A stretch of DNA of 64,000 nucleotides from Acinetobacter venetianus RAG-1 = CIP 110063 (GTDB taxonomy: Bacteria > Pseudomonadota > Gammaproteobacteria > Pseudomonadales > Moraxellaceae). The position numbers and the translations under genes were made by a program. Of the stretch, positions 63,574 to 64,000 are shown one piece after another (the first letter of the stretch is position 1; every line of letters starts with the position of its first letter). The notes beneath the pieces are model-generated. The model worked only from the letters and a program-made list of their open reading frames with translations, ran no database searches and was not told where the DNA came from. The stretch is taken from assembly GCF_000368585.1 (NCBI RefSeq), contig NZ_KB849557.1:274500-338499 (forward strand), given 5' to 3'.

Positions 63574-64000
63574 TTATTTTATTTTTAAACGACAGCGGAA
63601 ACCTCGTGTCGCATAATAAGACTGCGCACCATTATGATAAGTAAATACACGACCATAACGGCTATCACAGAAAATTGCACCACCTAAGGTACGAACATCT
63701 TCTGGTGTTTTTACCCAACTAGAAGTTTTCAAGTCAAAATTTTCAATTTCTTGAAACTGTCTATATTGCGCTTCAGTTAAAAGTTCAACACCCATTGTCT
63801 CAACGACATCAATCGCATTATTTTTAGGTTTATGTTCCTTACGCGCATCCAAAGCAGCACGATCATAGCAAAGGCTTCTACGTCCTTTCGGCGTTTCAAT
63901 GGAACAGTCATAAAATATAATTTCAGATGAATCAGCTTCAATCACAACGACATCAGGCTCTCCACCTGTAACTTCCATTTGATCCAGTGACCATAATTTT
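63574..64000 (-). CDS. DUF4256 family protein, 5' truncated by window edge
   Basis: C-terminal 142 codons of a DUF4256 protein. The frame runs on past the window end: KLWSLDQMEVTGGEPDVV matches the family, so the ATG at 63978 is internal and the true start is beyond 64000. Also visible are IFYDCSIETPKGRRSLCYD, KTSSWVKTPEDVRTLGGAIFCD and VFTYHNGAQSYYATRGFR. The function of the family is unknown. Confidence 0.88.
   Translation of the reverse strand, partial: KLWSLDQMEVTGGEPDVVVIEADSSEIIFYDCSIETPKGRRSLCYDRAALDARKEHKPKNNAIDVVETMGVELLTEAQYRQFQEIENFDLKTSSWVKTPEDVRTLGGAIFCDSRYGRVFTYHNGAQSYYATRGFRCRLKIK

Overview
The window reads as a chromosomal segment of an Acinetobacter species (AT-rich gammaproteobacterium). 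The evidence is the protein sequences (Tgt, YajC/SecDF, Der-BamB-HisS-IspG-RodZ-PilF-RlmN, RplM/RpsI, SspAB), the low G+C with A/T-ending codons, and an Acinetobacter-type aryl polyene locus. The species cannot be fixed from the sequence alone. I see no insertion sequence, prophage, CRISPR array, tRNA or rRNA.

Layout. 1-6.2 kb (+): end of a DUF3137-like membrane protein, LemA, then tgt-yajC-secD-secF. 6.2-8.5 kb: a divergent hydantoin/Asp-Glu racemase and NCS1 permease pair, with two copies of a GntR/FadR-like operator between them. 8.6-26.0 kb (-): a 19-gene aryl polyene (APE) operon. It encodes a half-size KS/chain-length-factor protein, two ACPs, an acyltransferase, a fused AMP-ligase/dehydratase, a glycosyltransferase, a LpxL-type acyltransferase, an aromatic/histidine ammonia-lyase, a thioesterase, a LolA-like protein, an MMPL exporter, an FAD oxidoreductase, a DUF3261 lipoprotein, KS-DH-KR-KS, a small exported protein and a Sfp-type PPTase. 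A strong extended -10 promoter lies upstream. 26.3-37.8 kb (-): housekeeping genes (der, bamB, yfgM-like, hisS, ispG, rodZ-like, pilF, rlmN, ndk, iscX) and a PAP2 phosphatase with a glycosyltransferase. 38-41.4 kb (-): apaH, rsmA, pdxA and a DUF4124 protein.

41.6-44.8 kb: rplM-rpsI, a convergent lipoprotein, sspA-sspB and a tail-anchored unknown. 45.2-47.7 kb (+): a four-gene locus with two roadblock/LC7-like proteins, an unknown protein with a possible winged helix at its C-terminus, and a small Ras-like GTPase with a GTPGQ switch. It resembles a kinase-less Streptomyces conservon or an MglA/MglB module and is the best candidate here for an uncharacterised system. 48.1-50.4 kb (+): a secreted sphingomyelinase-like phosphodiesterase followed by a membrane-anchored protein resembling lipase chaperones, possibly a type II secretion effector and its foldase. 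50.5-51.0 kb: a small helical unknown.

51.0-59.4 kb (-): atuA-B-C-D-E-F for acyclic terpene (citronellol/geraniol) catabolism, in the Pseudomonas order, with a divergent tetR (atuR) at 59.6 kb. A palindrome CCAAGC-N4-GCTTGG in the atuA-atuR interval recurs 4 kb away, overlapping the promoter of a separate acyl-CoA dehydrogenase gene (62.3-63.4 kb); this suggests one regulon. Between them lie a GNAT, a DUF6915-like protein and an unknown acidic protein. The window ends inside a DUF4256 gene. A G/C-rich palindromic intergenic repeat lies between atuC and atuD, and a related sequence forms the 3' end of pdxA.
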